Assembly: GCA_040219515.1 (NCBI GenBank)
Contig: JAVJSI010000014.1
Span: 186,001-250,000, forward strand
Direction: 5' to 3'
Length of the DNA stretch: 64,000 nucleotides
From: Acidimicrobiales bacterium
GTDB lineage: Bacteria > Actinomycetota > Acidimicrobiia > Acidimicrobiales > Aldehydirespiratoraceae
In this document: positions 35,195 to 44,029 of the stretch, piece after piece
How positions within the stretch are numbered: the stretch's first letter is position 1
Layout of the letters: every line of letters starts with the position of its first letter
Translations under genes and position numbers: made by a program
Notes under the pieces: generated by a model
What the model was told of the DNA's origin: nothing
What the model saw: the letters and a program-made list of their open reading frames with translations, nothing else
Database searches by the model: none

Positions 35195-35902
35195 TCAGGG
35201 CGCGAGGTTGGTGGCGAGAAACGCGGAGGTGAGCGCCCAGGCGGACGCCGCGGCCTCGGGGTTCGAGAACATCGGGTTGCGATGGTTGTCGAACGCGTGG
35301 CCGGCGCCTTCGGCGACATGGATCTCGACGTTCGCCATGTCGGCGGTGGCCGCACGGAGCGCGTCGACGTCGTCGTTGGGCAGGAACGCATCGTCGCTGC
35401 CGAAGTGGAATTGGATCGGGCAGGTGATGGACGCGGCCTTGTCGATGTTCTCGCCGATCATCGAGCCGTAGTACGAGACCGCGCAGGCGGGATCGTGGGC
35501 GGCCGCAGCCAGGTAGGTCATCGAGCCGCCGAAGCAGAAGCCGATCACCCCGACGGGGCCGGTGACCTCGGGGCGGTCGGCCAAGTGAGCGAGCGCGGCG
35601 CCGATGTCGGCCACCCCGTCGGCCGGGTCGTGCTGCCCGGCCACCTCGAAGGCGACGGGCAGATCGTCGGGCCCCGTCGCTTCGACCGCGAAGTCGTCCT
35701 CGATGCGCCAGTACATGTGCGGCGCGAGCACGACGTAACCCTCGCCGGCCAGACGCTCGGCGACATCGCGGACGTACTGGTTGACCCCGAAGATCTCCTG
35801 GATGAGCACCACGGCCGGGCCCGTGCCGGCCTCGGGCAGGAAGAGCAGCGCCGGAATGTCGCCGGCCGCCGATGGGATGCTGATGTCGGAGGAAGAGCTC
35901 AT
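35195..35902 (-). CDS. Dienelactone hydrolase family protein
   Basis: This 235-residue a/b-hydrolase has QEIFGVNQYVRDVAERLA, the Cys nucleophile in GFCFGGSMTYLAA, the Asp in FHFGSDDAFLPND and the His in EGAGHAFDNH, a Cys-Asp-His triad. It would open the lactone ring of dienelactones in the intradiol cleavage pathway, though related proteins have other esters as substrate. No other catechol genes are seen nearby. Leaderless start at 35902 behind TAGCAT. Confidence 0.9.
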   Translation of the reverse strand: MSSSSDISIPSAAGDIPALLFLPEAGTGPAVVLIQEIFGVNQYVRDVAERLAGEGYVVLAPHMYWRIEDDFAVEATGPDDLPVAFEVAGQHDPADGVADIGAALAHLADRPEVTGPVGVIGFCFGGSMTYLAAAAHDPACAVSYYGSMIGENIDKAASITCPIQFHFGSDDAFLPNDDVDALRAATADMANVEIHVAEGAGHAFDNHRNPMFSNPEAAASAWALTSAFLATNLAP

Positions 35903-35908
35903 GCGCGG

Positions 35909-35914
35909 ATGCTA
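35909..35914 (-). promoter_or_regulatory. -10 box TAGCAT of the dienelactone hydrolase
   Basis: On the minus strand TAGCAT ends 6 bases before the ATG at 35902. The divergent SDR gene starts 61 bp away. Confidence 0.5.
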
Positions 35915-35963
35915 CGCGACCGCGCCATGATTGTCCTTCGACTCACCCAGGAGAATCCCGCCC

Positions 35964-36758
35964 ATGGACGTCAACCGCCTCATCTCTCTGTTCGGTCTCG
36001 AAGGTCGGCGTGCCGTCGTCACCGGTGGTAGCCGGGGCATCGGCCGGATGATCGCGGAGGGCCTGCTCGATGCCGGTTGCGACGTGATCATCACCGCCCG
36101 CAAGGCAGAGCAGGTGGCGGCGGCCGCCGACGAGATGTCGGCGAAGGGCACCGTGATCGCCGTGCCGTCCGACGTCTCGACCGACGACGGCATCGCCCAC
36201 CTCGTGAGCGCGGTGAACGACCGTTGGGATCACCTCGACATCCTCGTCAACAACGCCGGCGCATCGTGGGGCGAGCCCATCGACGACTTCTCGCCCCAGG
36301 GCTGGGACAAGGTGATGAACGTCAACGTGCGGGGCGTGTTCTTCCTCACCCAGAAGCTCCTGCCGCTCCTGCGGGCCGCGGCGAGTGAGGATCACCCCGC
36401 CCGGGTGATCAACACGGGGTCGGTGAACGGGCTCACGCCGCCCGAGATGGACACCTTCTCCTACTCGTCGTCGAAGGCGGCGGTCCACATGTTGACGAGG
36501 CATCTCGGCAAGCAGCTCGCGGGCGAACACATCACGGTGAACGCCATCGCCCCGGGGCCGTTCGACTCGGCGATGATGGCCTTCGCGCTCGACGATCCGT
36601 CGATTCGGGCCGGGCTCGCCAAGGGCGTGCCGCTGGGACGAATCGGCGTGCCCGACGACATGGCCGGCGTGGCGATCTACCTCGCCTCGGCCGCCGCCTC
36701 CTACGTGACCGGCGCGATCATCCCGGTCGGCGGCGGGTTGTCGACCGTCGACAAGTAG
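35964..36758 (+). CDS. Short-chain dehydrogenase/reductase, FabG-like
   Basis: This 264-residue oxidoreductase starts at 35964; AGGAGA lies about 10 bases upstream. TGGSRGIGR at about residue 20-28, NNAGASWG near 96-103, the catalytic Ser in NTGSVNGL, Tyr in FSYSSSK and the Lys four residues on are intact. The C-terminal SYVTGAIIPVGGGLSTVDK is typical. It is a classical SDR; acting on 3-oxoacyl, gluconate or another alcohol/ketone cannot be decided. It converges with bpa. Confidence 0.87.
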   Translation: MDVNRLISLFGLEGRRAVVTGGSRGIGRMIAEGLLDAGCDVIITARKAEQVAAAADEMSAKGTVIAVPSDVSTDDGIAHLVSAVNDRWDHLDILVNNAGASWGEPIDDFSPQGWDKVMNVNVRGVFFLTQKLLPLLRAAASEDHPARVINTGSVNGLTPPEMDTFSYSSSKAAVHMLTRHLGKQLAGEHITVNAIAPGPFDSAMMAFALDDPSIRAGLAKGVPLGRIGVPDDMAGVAIYLASAAASYVTGAIIPVGGGLSTVDK

Positions 36759-36800
36759 CGCGTCGCCGCGCCGGCGGGCGCAGTCACTCGGAGATGTCGC

Positions 36801-37262
36801 TCAGAGATACGTGCCGCTCTGGTCGGGCAGCGGCTGTGTGGAACCCGACGGCCCGCCCGGGCCCGGCACCTGGGGGCGGCCGGCCGCCAGCTGGCGCATC
36901 TGTTCCGTCGCTGCGGCCTGCTGGGCCGCCATCGACGCCTGGAGTCCCTGCAGCAGTCCCTGTAGCCAGCCGACGAGCTGCGCCTGGGCAACCCGGATCT
37001 CGGCCTCGGTCGGCACGCCGGTGTCGTCGCAACAGTCGGTGAACTCGGTGAGTTCCTCCATGAGGTCGGCGGACAGGACCGTGCCGAGCTCCTCCATGGT
37101 CTCGTTGTGGATGCGGGCCAGCAATCGCCGGCTCTCCTCGTCGGTCTCGGCATTTCGCACTTCGACCATCAGGGTCTGGAGCATCGTGCCCAGCCGTATG
37201 AGCTTGGCCGGGTCGGAGATCGTGGCATCGGGCGCGGTGGGAGTGTCCTCGGTTTCCGTCAT
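36801..37262 (-). CDS. bpa: Bacterial proteasome activator (DUF2587 / PafE)
   Basis: This 153-residue helical protein resembles the mycobacterial ATP-independent proteasome ring activator (Rv3780) along its length: [47 protein letters not shown] and the strongly conserved [23 protein letters not shown]. The protein ends SGTYL, close to the GQYL tail that docks between 20S alpha subunits. It would open the proteasome gate for unfolded proteins such as HspR targets. The proteasome core genes are not in the window. CAGATT 6 bases upstream of the ATG suggests a leaderless start. Confidence 0.93.
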   Translation of the reverse strand: MTETEDTPTAPDATISDPAKLIRLGTMLQTLMVEVRNAETDEESRRLLARIHNETMEELGTVLSADLMEELTEFTDCCDDTGVPTEAEIRVAQAQLVGWLQGLLQGLQASMAAQQAAATEQMRQLAAGRPQVPGPGGPSGSTQPLPDQSGTYL

Positions 37263-37268
37263 GAGAAG

Positions 37269-37274
37269 AATCTG
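37269..37274 (-). promoter_or_regulatory. -10-like box CAGATT of bpa
   Basis: On the minus strand CAGATT ends 6 bases before the ATG at 37262. The divergent typA -10 box is 67 bp away, so the two promoters share a 91-bp region. Confidence 0.4.
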
Positions 37275-37340
37275 CCACAGCCCGGCCACCGTCGACGGCG
37301 CGGCCCGGCCCGGCCGCATCTCGCCAACCCCATGTGTCGG

Positions 37341-37346
37341 TACCCT
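37341..37346 (+). promoter_or_regulatory. -10 box TACCCT of typA (leaderless)
   Basis: TACCCT ends 7 bases before the GTG at 37354. No Shine-Dalgarno is present, which fixes the GTG as start. Confidence 0.5.
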
Positions 37347-37353
37347 TCCGGCG

Positions 37354-39216
37354 GTGACCACCTCCCCCACGTCCTCGTTGCAGCGAGTCGAATCGCTTCG
37401 CAACGTCGCCATGATCGCCCACGTCGACCATGGCAAGACCACCCTCGTCGACGCGCTCCTGCGCCAGGCCGGCGCGTTCCGCGAAGGCGCCGCACTCACC
37501 GATCGGGTGATGGACTCGATGGACCTCGAGCGCGAGAAGGGCATCACCATCCTCGCCAAGAACACGGCGATCCGTTTCGGCGACGTGAAGATCAACATCG
37601 TCGACACCCCGGGCCACGCCGACTTCGGTGGCGAGGTCGAACGCGCACTCACCATGGTCGACGCGGTGGTCCTGCTGGTCGACGCCTCCGAGGGTCCGTT
37701 GCCGCAGACCCGTTTCGTGCTGCGCAAGGCGTTGGCCCGGCGACTCCCCGTCGTCCTGGTCATCAACAAGATCGATCGTCCGGACGCCCGCATCTCCGAT
37801 GTCGTCGACGAGGTCTACGAGTTGTTCCTCGATCTCGACGCCGACGAAGAGCAGATCGACTTCCCGATCGTCTACACCGTGGCGCGCGAGGGTCTGGCCA
37901 CGCTCGATCCCGACGTACCGGGCACCGACATGCAGCCGTTGTTCGACGTGCTCCTCAACACCGTTCCGGCGCCCTTGCACGACCCCGACCTCCCGATGCG
38001 GGCCTGGGTCACCAACCTCGACTCGTCGCCCTACGTGGGTCGCATCGCCGTCTGCCGGGTCGAGCACGGCACCATCCGCAAGGGCCAGGCCGTCGCCTGG
38101 TGCAAGGAGGACGGCACGATCGCCAGCGCCCGCGTCGGCGTACTGACCGTCACCGAGGCTCTCGACCGGGTCGAGGTCGACGAGGCCGGACCGGGTGAAC
38201 TCATCGGCGTCTCGGGCATCGACAACGTCACCATCGGCGAGACGCTCGCCGATCCCGAGGATCCCCGTCCGTTCCCGGCGATCACCGTCGACGAGCCCAC
38301 CCTGTCGATGACGCTCGGCGTCAACACCTCGCCCCTGGCGGGCGACGACGGCTCCAAGCTCACCGCCCGTCAGATCAAGGCTCGGCTCGACACCGAACTG
38401 ATCGGCAACGTCTCGATCCGGGTCTTCACCACCGAACGTTCCGACACGTGGGAGGTGCAGGGCCGTGGCGAGCTGCAGCTGGCCATCCTCGTGGAGACCA
38501 TGCGCCGTGAAGGCTTCGAGCTGACGGTCGGCAAGCCCGCCGTGCTCACCAAGGAGATCGACGGCACGATCCACGAGCCGACCGAACGGCTCACGATCGA
38601 CGTGCCCGAGGAACACGTGGGGTCCGTCACCCAACTCCTCGGCGAACGCAAGGCCCGCATGGAGGACATGACCAACCACGGCACCGGCTGGGTTCGTCTC
38701 GACTATGTCGTGCCGGCCCGAGCGCTGATCGGCTTCCGCACCGAGTTCCTCACCGAGACCCGGGGCACCGGCCTGCTGCACCACATCTTCGAGGGCTATG
38801 TCCCATGGGCGGGCGAGCTCCGCAGTCGCACCAAGGGCAGCGTCGTGTCCGACCGCACGGGCGAGACCACCGGCTACGCCATCGCCGCGCTGCAGGAGCG
38901 TTCGGCGCTCTATGTCGGCCCCGGTGTGCGGGTCTACGAGGGCATGATCGTGGGCGAGAACCCGCGGGCCGAGGACATGGACGTCAACATCTGCCGCGAG
39001 AAGAAGCAGACCAACATCCGCACGCAGTCGAGCGACGACACCATCCGGCTCACGCCGCCGCGACTGTTCTCTCTCGAGCAGGCGCTCGAGACGATCGCCG
39101 ACGACGAGTGCGTCGAGGTGACCCCGACCAACGTGCGCATGCGCAAGACGGTGCTCGACGCCGGCGAGCGGGCCCGCATCGTGAAGCGCATGAAGGCCCC
39201 CCGCGACGGGCAGTAG
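37354..39216 (+). CDS. typA: Ribosome-associated GTPase TypA/BipA
   Basis: This 620-residue translational GTPase has [20 protein letters not shown] (G1), [15 protein letters not shown] (G2), [16 protein letters not shown] (G3), [12 protein letters not shown] (G4) and a G5 loop. EF-Tu-like and EF-G-like domains follow, and the C-terminal BipA-specific part has [11 protein letters not shown]. The length is normal. It would bind ribosomes under stress or cold. The GTG at 37354 is supported by the leaderless TACCCT. The 3' end is followed by a GGGGTCTGACCCC repeat. Confidence 0.95.
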   Translation: MTTSPTSSLQRVESLRNVAMIAHVDHGKTTLVDALLRQAGAFREGAALTDRVMDSMDLEREKGITILAKNTAIRFGDVKINIVDTPGHADFGGEVERALTMVDAVVLLVDASEGPLPQTRFVLRKALARRLPVVLVINKIDRPDARISDVVDEVYELFLDLDADEEQIDFPIVYTVAREGLATLDPDVPGTDMQPLFDVLLNTVPAPLHDPDLPMRAWVTNLDSSPYVGRIAVCRVEHGTIRKGQAVAWCKEDGTIASARVGVLTVTEALDRVEVDEAGPGELIGVSGIDNVTIGETLADPEDPRPFPAITVDEPTLSMTLGVNTSPLAGDDGSKLTARQIKARLDTELIGNVSIRVFTTERSDTWEVQGRGELQLAILVETMRREGFELTVGKPAVLTKEIDGTIHEPTERLTIDVPEEHVGSVTQLLGERKARMEDMTNHGTGWVRLDYVVPARALIGFRTEFLTETRGTGLLHHIFEGYVPWAGELRSRTKGSVVSDRTGETTGYAIAALQERSALYVGPGVRVYEGMIVGENPRAEDMDVNICREKKQTNIRTQSSDDTIRLTPPRLFSLEQALETIADDECVEVTPTNVRMRKTVLDAGERARIVKRMKAPRDGQ

Positions 39217-39243
39217 CCCTGCGTCGGCCAGCCCCTCGAAACC

Positions 39244-39268
39244 GCAACGGGGGTCTGACCCCCGTTGC
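39244..39268. repeat. 25-bp palindrome, GGGGTCTGACCCC repeat family
   Basis: Between the 3' ends of typA and the RDD protein gene lies a near-perfect palindrome (arms GCAACGGGGGTC / GACCCCCGTTGC with a central T). This is the same unit as at 7192-7216 and 48586-48598. The position between converging genes fits a terminator or REP-like role. Confidence 0.9.
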
Positions 39269-39278
39269 AACGGGTGGG

Positions 39279-39887
39279 TTACTTGCGGATGACCCTGGTG
39301 CCGGCGACCCGGTCGAAGACGCTGCGGCGTTCGTGATCGTTGTTGATGAACACCAGCGACGTGATGCCGAGGGCGAACCAGATCACGATCCCGACCACCG
39401 GGATGAAGGTGGGCAGCCATGTGAGGGCCCGCATGGTGGCAGGACCGAACCCCGGTGGTGTGGTGCCGTCGGCGGTCGTGACGCGAAGGCGCAGGATGAG
39501 CTTGCCGGGGGTGCCGCCCAGCGTCGCGACCATGACGACGACGAGCGCCATCATGATCAGCGGGCCGACGTAGGCGCTGATTCCGGTGACCTCGAACTCG
39601 AAGGAGTTCGCGTCGGGGTCGGTGTCCTCGACGAACGGGATGGCGGCGACGAAGAGGAGCGCAACGAAGATGATGCCGTCGATCAGCATCGCGCCGATGC
39701 GGATGCCGACGGTGCCGTACTTGTCGGATGAGTACGGTGCGGGTGCGCCCGCCCCTGGTGGCGCGGGGACCGGCGCCCCGACCCATTGTGTGCCGTCCCA
39801 CTGGCGAACGGTGCCGGGAGGGTCGCCCTCGGCGTGGTAGAGGCCGGGTGCGATGTTGCCGGAGGGATCGGGTGTGGGGGAGGTCAT
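39279..39887 (-). CDS. RDD-family membrane protein, copy 1
   Basis: This 202-residue protein has a short N-terminal DUF2510-like segment (GLYHAEGDPPGTVRQWDGTQW, about 15-36) and an RDD domain (from about 55): VGIRIGAMLIDGIIFVALLFVAAIPF, YVGPLIMMALVVVMVATLGGTPGKLILRLRV, and LPTFIPVVGIVIWFALGITSLVF, with three membrane helices. The tail RRSVFDRVAGTRVIRK is the RDD C-terminus. It is 32 bp from a similar gene on the same strand; both could be transport or envelope accessories. Confidence 0.82.
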   Translation of the reverse strand: MTSPTPDPSGNIAPGLYHAEGDPPGTVRQWDGTQWVGAPVPAPPGAGAPAPYSSDKYGTVGIRIGAMLIDGIIFVALLFVAAIPFVEDTDPDANSFEFEVTGISAYVGPLIMMALVVVMVATLGGTPGKLILRLRVTTADGTTPPGFGPATMRALTWLPTFIPVVGIVIWFALGITSLVFINNDHERRSVFDRVAGTRVIRK

Positions 39888-39919
39888 GGGTCCTCTTCGT
39901 CGTTGCGGTCGCCGGATCG

Positions 39920-40525
39920 TCAGCGATGGCGCCTGTGGATCACTCGGGTACCGGCGAGACGATCGTAGGCGCTGCGCCGCTCCGGGTCGGTGGACACGAA
40001 GACCAGGCTGGTGACCGAGAAGCCGATGGCGATGAACGTGCCGATCACCGGGATGGCCCCGGCGATCTGCGGGAGCTGGCGCATGGTCGCCTTCGCGATG
40101 CCGGGCGGCGTGGTGGCGCCGTCCTCGGTGGTGATGCGGAGGCCGACCATGAGCTTTCCCGGGCTGCCGCCGAATCGAGCCACGCAGGCGATGGAAACCG
40201 CCGAGACCAGCAGGCCGGCGAGATAGAGCGATGGAGGGATCTCGACCGCGGTGCCGTCGCCGCCGGCGTCGATGTCGTCGATCACGTCGCCCAGATAGGA
40301 GAACAGGAACGGGACCGAGAGGACGAGCCCGACCACGCCGTCGAGCAGGGTGGCGCCGATGCGTACGCCGACGGTGGCGAAACGCTCGTCACCGGGTCGG
40401 TGGTTGGGGTCGTAGCCCGGTGGCGGCGGCATCGGCTCCGGCGACCACTCGGTGCCGTCCCAATAGCGGACCGTGCCTGCGGGGTCGCCCTGCGCGGGGT
40501 AGTAGCCCGGCGGGGTGACCTCCAT
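39920..40525 (-). CDS. RDD-family membrane protein, copy 2
   Basis: This 201-residue protein is a paralogue of the downstream one: DUF2510-like start GYYPAQGDPAGTVRYWDGTEW, then RDD helices (VGVRIGATLLDGVVGLVLSVPFLFS, LYLAGLLVSAVSIACVARFGGSPGKLMVGLRITT, AGAIPVIGTFIAIGFSVTSLVF) and the tail RRSAYDRLAGTRVIHRRHR. The ATG overlaps the P450 stop by one base (TGATG), so it is cotranscribed with the cytochrome P450. The pair arose by tandem duplication. Confidence 0.82.
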   Translation of the reverse strand: MEVTPPGYYPAQGDPAGTVRYWDGTEWSPEPMPPPPGYDPNHRPGDERFATVGVRIGATLLDGVVGLVLSVPFLFSYLGDVIDDIDAGGDGTAVEIPPSLYLAGLLVSAVSIACVARFGGSPGKLMVGLRITTEDGATTPPGIAKATMRQLPQIAGAIPVIGTFIAIGFSVTSLVFVSTDPERRSAYDRLAGTRVIHRRHR

Positions 40526-41718
40526 CAGGCGACCCGGACCGGGAGCGACTTCAACGAGTTGTTGAGGTTCGACTGCTGGCGGCGAGGTTCGCCGGTGAGT
40601 TCGATGTCGGCCCAGCGATCGAGGACCTCTTCGAAGAAGACGCGCCCTTCGAGACGGGCGAGGTGCACGCCCAGGCAGAAGTGTGTGGCGATGCCGAAGG
40701 ACAGGTGGTGGTTGGGCGAACGGGTGATGTCGAACGCCTGCGCATCCTCGAACACGTCCTCGTCGCGATTGGCCGAGGTGTAGATCATCGCCACCTTGTC
40801 GCCGCTCTCGATCGAGGCGCCGCCCAGCTCGGTGTCGACGACGGCGGTGCGCCGGAAGTAGTGCAGCGGGTTGGCCCAGCGCAGGATCTCCTCGACCGCC
40901 GAGGGGATCAGCGATCGGTCGGCCCGGAGCATCGCGAGTTGCTCGGGGTGTTGGAGCAGCGCGTGCAGGCCGCCCGACAGCATGGTGCGGGTCGTGTCGT
41001 TGCCCGCGGTGACCAGCTGCACGAAGAAGCGGCCGAAGTCGATGTCGGTCATCTGCTTGCCGTCGAACTCGCCGCCGAGCAGCAGGTCGGTGAGATCGCC
41101 CTGTTCGGGCAGTTCGCGGCGCGCCGCCGCGAACGTGATGCCGTAGATGGCCATCTCGGTACTCGAATCCCCGCTGGCCTCGCCGTCGGCGATCTCGGGG
41201 TCCTGGCTGCCGCTGTTGCGTTCGGCCATCGAGTGGATCTTCGGCCAGTCGTCGCGGGGCAACCCCATCAGTTCGCCGATGACCTGGCTGGGGAGGTGGG
41301 CGCACACATCGTGGACGAACTCGATCTCGCCACCGAGGGTGTCGGCCCGGTCGAGGATCTCGCGGGTGATGTCCCGGATGCGGCCCTCCATCTCGGCGAT
41401 GACCCGGGCCTTGAACTCCGGCGCGACCGGACGCCGATACGCCGTGTGGCGAGGCGGGTCCATGGCGAGCAGCATGTCCCGCATCGCGTCGAGGCGTTCG
41501 GGTGCGAGGTTCTCGAGGACCACGCCACCCTCACTGGCCGAGAAGATCTCGGGATGCTTCGCCACGTGGACGACGTCGGCATGGCGCAGGACGGCCCAGT
41601 AGCCCGGTTCGTCGTCCATCTCCTGGAACACCACCGGTTCCTCGCGGCGCAGGCGGGTGAACAGTTCGTGGGGCGGCCCGTCGACATAGGTCTCGGGACG
41701 ATGGAGGTCGTAGGCCAT
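40525..41718 (-). CDS. Cytochrome P450
   Basis: This 397-residue monooxygenase has the I-helix oxygen-activation motif VTAGNDTTRTML, the ExxR pair (VEEILRW), HYFRRTAVVDTELGG and the haem-binding FGIATHFCLGVHLAR with the cysteine ligand. The pattern with AMDPPRHTAYRRPVAPEF and SFGIATHFCLG is like the mycobacterial steroid/branched-lipid groups (CYP124/125/142 type), but specificity is unproven. It would need ferredoxin partners, none of which is near. It is coupled to an RDD gene (downstream) and lies 6 bp from the FKBP gene upstream. Confidence 0.92.
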   Translation of the reverse strand: MAYDLHRPETYVDGPPHELFTRLRREEPVVFQEMDDEPGYWAVLRHADVVHVAKHPEIFSASEGGVVLENLAPERLDAMRDMLLAMDPPRHTAYRRPVAPEFKARVIAEMEGRIRDITREILDRADTLGGEIEFVHDVCAHLPSQVIGELMGLPRDDWPKIHSMAERNSGSQDPEIADGEASGDSSTEMAIYGITFAAARRELPEQGDLTDLLLGGEFDGKQMTDIDFGRFFVQLVTAGNDTTRTMLSGGLHALLQHPEQLAMLRADRSLIPSAVEEILRWANPLHYFRRTAVVDTELGGASIESGDKVAMIYTSANRDEDVFEDAQAFDITRSPNHHLSFGIATHFCLGVHLARLEGRVFFEEVLDRWADIELTGEPRRQQSNLNNSLKSLPVRVA

Positions 41719-41724
41719 GGGTGA

Positions 41725-42102
41725 TCAGCCCACCCGGCGCAGGTCGACGACGAAGATCAGGGTCTCGTTGGGACCGATGACCCCACCCGCACCGAACTGG
41801 CCGTAGCCGAGATCGGGCGGAATCGTGAGCTGTCGGCGGCCGCCGACCTTCATGCCCTGCACGCCCTGGTCCCAACCCGAGATGACCTCACCGCCGCCCA
41901 GATTGAAGGAGAACGTGTCGTTGCGGTTCCACGATGCGTCGAACTCCTCGCCCGTGGACCAGGCCACCCCGACATAGTCGACGGTGGCCGACATTCCCGC
42001 GGCGGCAAGGGGCCCGTCGCCCTCGACGAGGTCGTCGACGACGAGCTCGCTCGGCGGCTCACCCGCGGGGACGGTGACGGCCGGTTTCTGGTCAGTGCTC
42101 AT
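41725..42102 (-). CDS. FKBP-type peptidyl-prolyl cis-trans isomerase
   Basis: This 125-residue protein is a single FKBP domain: VEGDGPLAAAGMSATVDYVGVAWSTGEEFDASW, FSFNLGGGEVISGWDQGVQGMKVGGRRQLTIPPDLGYG and the C-terminal ETLIFVVDLRRV. The catalytic pocket residues (Y, F, D, W, Y) are present. There is no signal peptide, so it is cytoplasmic. TAGGTT lies 8 bases before the ATG. It leads the P450-RDD-RDD unit. Confidence 0.93.
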   Translation of the reverse strand: MSTDQKPAVTVPAGEPPSELVVDDLVEGDGPLAAAGMSATVDYVGVAWSTGEEFDASWNRNDTFSFNLGGGEVISGWDQGVQGMKVGGRRQLTIPPDLGYGQFGAGGVIGPNETLIFVVDLRRVG

Positions 42103-42196
42103 GAGAACGAAACCTACACGCGGGACCCCGACGTTGGGGAAGCCTGGTGTGCCCCCTACCCTCGATAGTCGGCCACAAGCAGTGGCCATACCGCTC

Positions 42197-42203
42197 GAGG
42201 AGG
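42197..42203 (+). promoter_or_regulatory. Strong Shine-Dalgarno GAGGAGG
   Basis: GAGGAGG lies 8 bases before the ATG at 42212 and fixes this start. Most other first genes here have none, so this is an exception. Confidence 0.65.
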
Positions 42204-42211
42204 ACGACGTC

Positions 42212-42484
42212 ATGGCAACAGGACGATCCAGCTTCGCGAAACGCCAGCGTGACATGGCCAAAAAGGCCAAGGCATCGGCAAAGCGCGAAAGGAAGCTCGA
42301 GAACAACGACGAGCTCGACGAGGACGACGACGACATCGTGGTCGACGACGGACCGCAGCTCTCCAACGAACAGATCATGGACAAGGTCGCCGACCTCCAC
42401 CGCCGCTACGACGATGGCCAGATGGACCTCGACTCGTTCGACGAGGAACGCGCCAACCTGATGGGCCAGATCAGCATCGACTGA
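42212..42484 (+). CDS. Small basic/acidic protein, conserved
   Basis: This 90-residue protein has a very basic N-terminal half (SSFAKRQRDMAKKAKASAKRERKLE, with the FAKRQRDMAKKAKA repeat-like part) and an acidic, helical second half (DELDEDDDDIVVDDGPQLSNEQIMDKVADLHRRYD). It resembles a group of small actinobacterial RNA- or ribosome-associated-looking proteins, but no function is known to me. The start has an excellent Shine-Dalgarno. Charge segregation suggests nucleic-acid binding. Confidence 0.75.
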   Translation: MATGRSSFAKRQRDMAKKAKASAKRERKLENNDELDEDDDDIVVDDGPQLSNEQIMDKVADLHRRYDDGQMDLDSFDEERANLMGQISID

Positions 42485-42495
42485 TTCGCAGGCCC

Positions 42496-43380
42496 TCAGC
42501 GAATGAGCTCCAGGCCGGCACCATCGAAGATCGGCGTGATCCCTGCCTGAGCGCGGTCGCGCGCCAGCTGCGCATCGTCGGCGGGCGCCCGCCGGTCGAC
42601 GGCGATCGCCAGCGTCTCCTCGAGCAGTCGGGCGTCACTCGACGTGTTGAGGAACAGGTCGGGCTCGCCCAGCACGTATTCGATGGCTCGCCGCCGCGCG
42701 CCCTCGTCGTCGATCGGCTCGTACCAGCTGAAGTGCGGCTGGTCGGGATCGTCCCACCGCCGACGGGCGAGGGACTTGATCGTCTGGGCCGCCACTCCCT
42801 GCCGCGCGCAGACGTCACGCAGGAGGTCGACGTCGGCGGCGTAGTCCGGGAAGGTACTGATCAGCGAGTGGTTGTAGGGGAACAGCACGGAAGCGAACGG
42901 CGCCTCGCCCAGGCTGCGCAGGTGCATGCGGGCGATGCGCAGACCGTGACCGGTCACGCCGACGTGACGGCACAACCCGGCGTCACGAGCCGCGAACAAC
43001 GCGGCGACGGCACCGCCGGGGGAGAAGGCCGTGCGCCACTCGTCCTCCTCGACGAGATTGTGGAGCTGCACGAGGTCGACCTGGCCGACGCCCATTCGCT
43101 CGAGGCTTCGTTCCAGGCTGCGGCGAGCCCCGTCGCCGTCGCGCGCCCCGGTCTTGGTGGCCAGGAAAACCTCGGCCCGATGGTCGGCGAGAAACGGGCG
43201 CAGGCGGACCTCCGACTCGCCGTACATGGCCGCGGTGTCGATGTGGTTCACCCCGAAGCGTCGGACCGTCTCGAGTGTGGCCTCGGCCCGAGCCGGTGAC
43301 ATCGCCCCCAGCGCCGCAGCGCCGAAGACGACCTTCGTGCTCATGTGTCCGGTGCTGCCGAATGGCTGTGTGTCGATCAT
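42496..43380 (-). CDS. Aldo/keto reductase
   Basis: This 294-residue protein starts at the ATG at 43380, with GGGAG 6 bases upstream. It has the AKR TIM-barrel signature: FGVNHIDTAAMYGESEVRLRP (catalytic Asp and Tyr), VFLATKTGAR (catalytic Lys) and VDLVQLHNL (His). The second half has AQTIKSLARRRW and a C-terminal cofactor loop. It would reduce an aldehyde or ketone with NADPH; the substrate is unknown. Confidence 0.9.
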   Translation of the reverse strand: MIDTQPFGSTGHMSTKVVFGAAALGAMSPARAEATLETVRRFGVNHIDTAAMYGESEVRLRPFLADHRAEVFLATKTGARDGDGARRSLERSLERMGVGQVDLVQLHNLVEEDEWRTAFSPGGAVAALFAARDAGLCRHVGVTGHGLRIARMHLRSLGEAPFASVLFPYNHSLISTFPDYAADVDLLRDVCARQGVAAQTIKSLARRRWDDPDQPHFSWYEPIDDEGARRRAIEYVLGEPDLFLNTSSDARLLEETLAIAVDRRAPADDAQLARDRAQAGITPIFDGAGLELIR

Positions 43381-43404
43381 GTGATGCTCCCTACTCGACA
43401 ACCA

Positions 43405-44001
43405 CTATCCGATACCGAGTGTCTCCAGGACCAGGGCCCGCAGTTCGGGGATGCCCTGGCCCTTGTCGGCGCTGACCCAGCGCACGTCCCGTCGTTCCAC
43501 GCCGAGCTTGTCGGTCAGTTCGGCCCGACGTTTCTGGCTCTTCGACGGCCGGACCTTGTCGGCCTTGGTGGCGACGTAGAGGATCGGCCGTTCGAGGAAC
43601 TCGAGCCACTCGACGGTCTGGAGATCGAGCGGTGTCGGTCCGATCTCGCCGTCGACCAACAACAGCACCGCCACGAGGTTCTCGCGCTCCTCGACGTAGG
43701 CGTTGAGCATGTCGGCCCACTTCGCCTGCTCGGACTTGGAGACCTTCGCGTAGCCGTAGCCGGGAAGGTCCATGAGCCAGCGCCCGGAGTCCTCGTTGCC
43801 GACCTCGAACGCGTTGAGCAGCCGGGTGGCCCCCGGGGTCTTCGACGTCTTGGCCAGCCCCTTGTGCTGCGCGAGCGCGTTCAACAACGACGACTTGCCG
43901 ACGTTGGAGCGGCCGAGCAGGGCGATTTCGGCGTTGACGTGGGGGAGCTCGTCGGGGTCGGCGTAGGAACGCAGGAATCGCAGAGGGAGCGGGCCGGCCA
44001 C
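43405..44001 (-). CDS. engB: GTP-binding protein EngB (YsxC), ribosome assembly
   Basis: This 198-residue GTPase has GRSNVGKSSLLNAL (G1) at residues 30-43, KTPGATRLLNAF (G2), WLMDLPGYGYAKVSK (G3), ATKADKVRPSK (G4) and VSADKGQGIPEL (G5). It acts in 50S subunit assembly. The start is a GTG with TAGGGT ending 6 bases upstream, so a leaderless start. The gene lies 28 bp downstream of an a/b-hydrolase lipoprotein gene on the same strand. Confidence 0.93.
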   Translation of the reverse strand: MAGPLPLRFLRSYADPDELPHVNAEIALLGRSNVGKSSLLNALAQHKGLAKTSKTPGATRLLNAFEVGNEDSGRWLMDLPGYGYAKVSKSEQAKWADMLNAYVEERENLVAVLLLVDGEIGPTPLDLQTVEWLEFLERPILYVATKADKVRPSKSQKRRAELTDKLGVERRDVRWVSADKGQGIPELRALVLETLGIG

Positions 44002-44007
44002 GGCCCG

Positions 44008-44013
44008 ACCCTA
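44008..44013 (-). promoter_or_regulatory. -10 box TAGGGT of engB
   Basis: On the minus strand TAGGGT ends 6 bases before the GTG at 44001. It lies just after the stop of the upstream gene. Confidence 0.45.
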
Positions 44014-44029
44014 CCTGCGTCCGCCTGCG

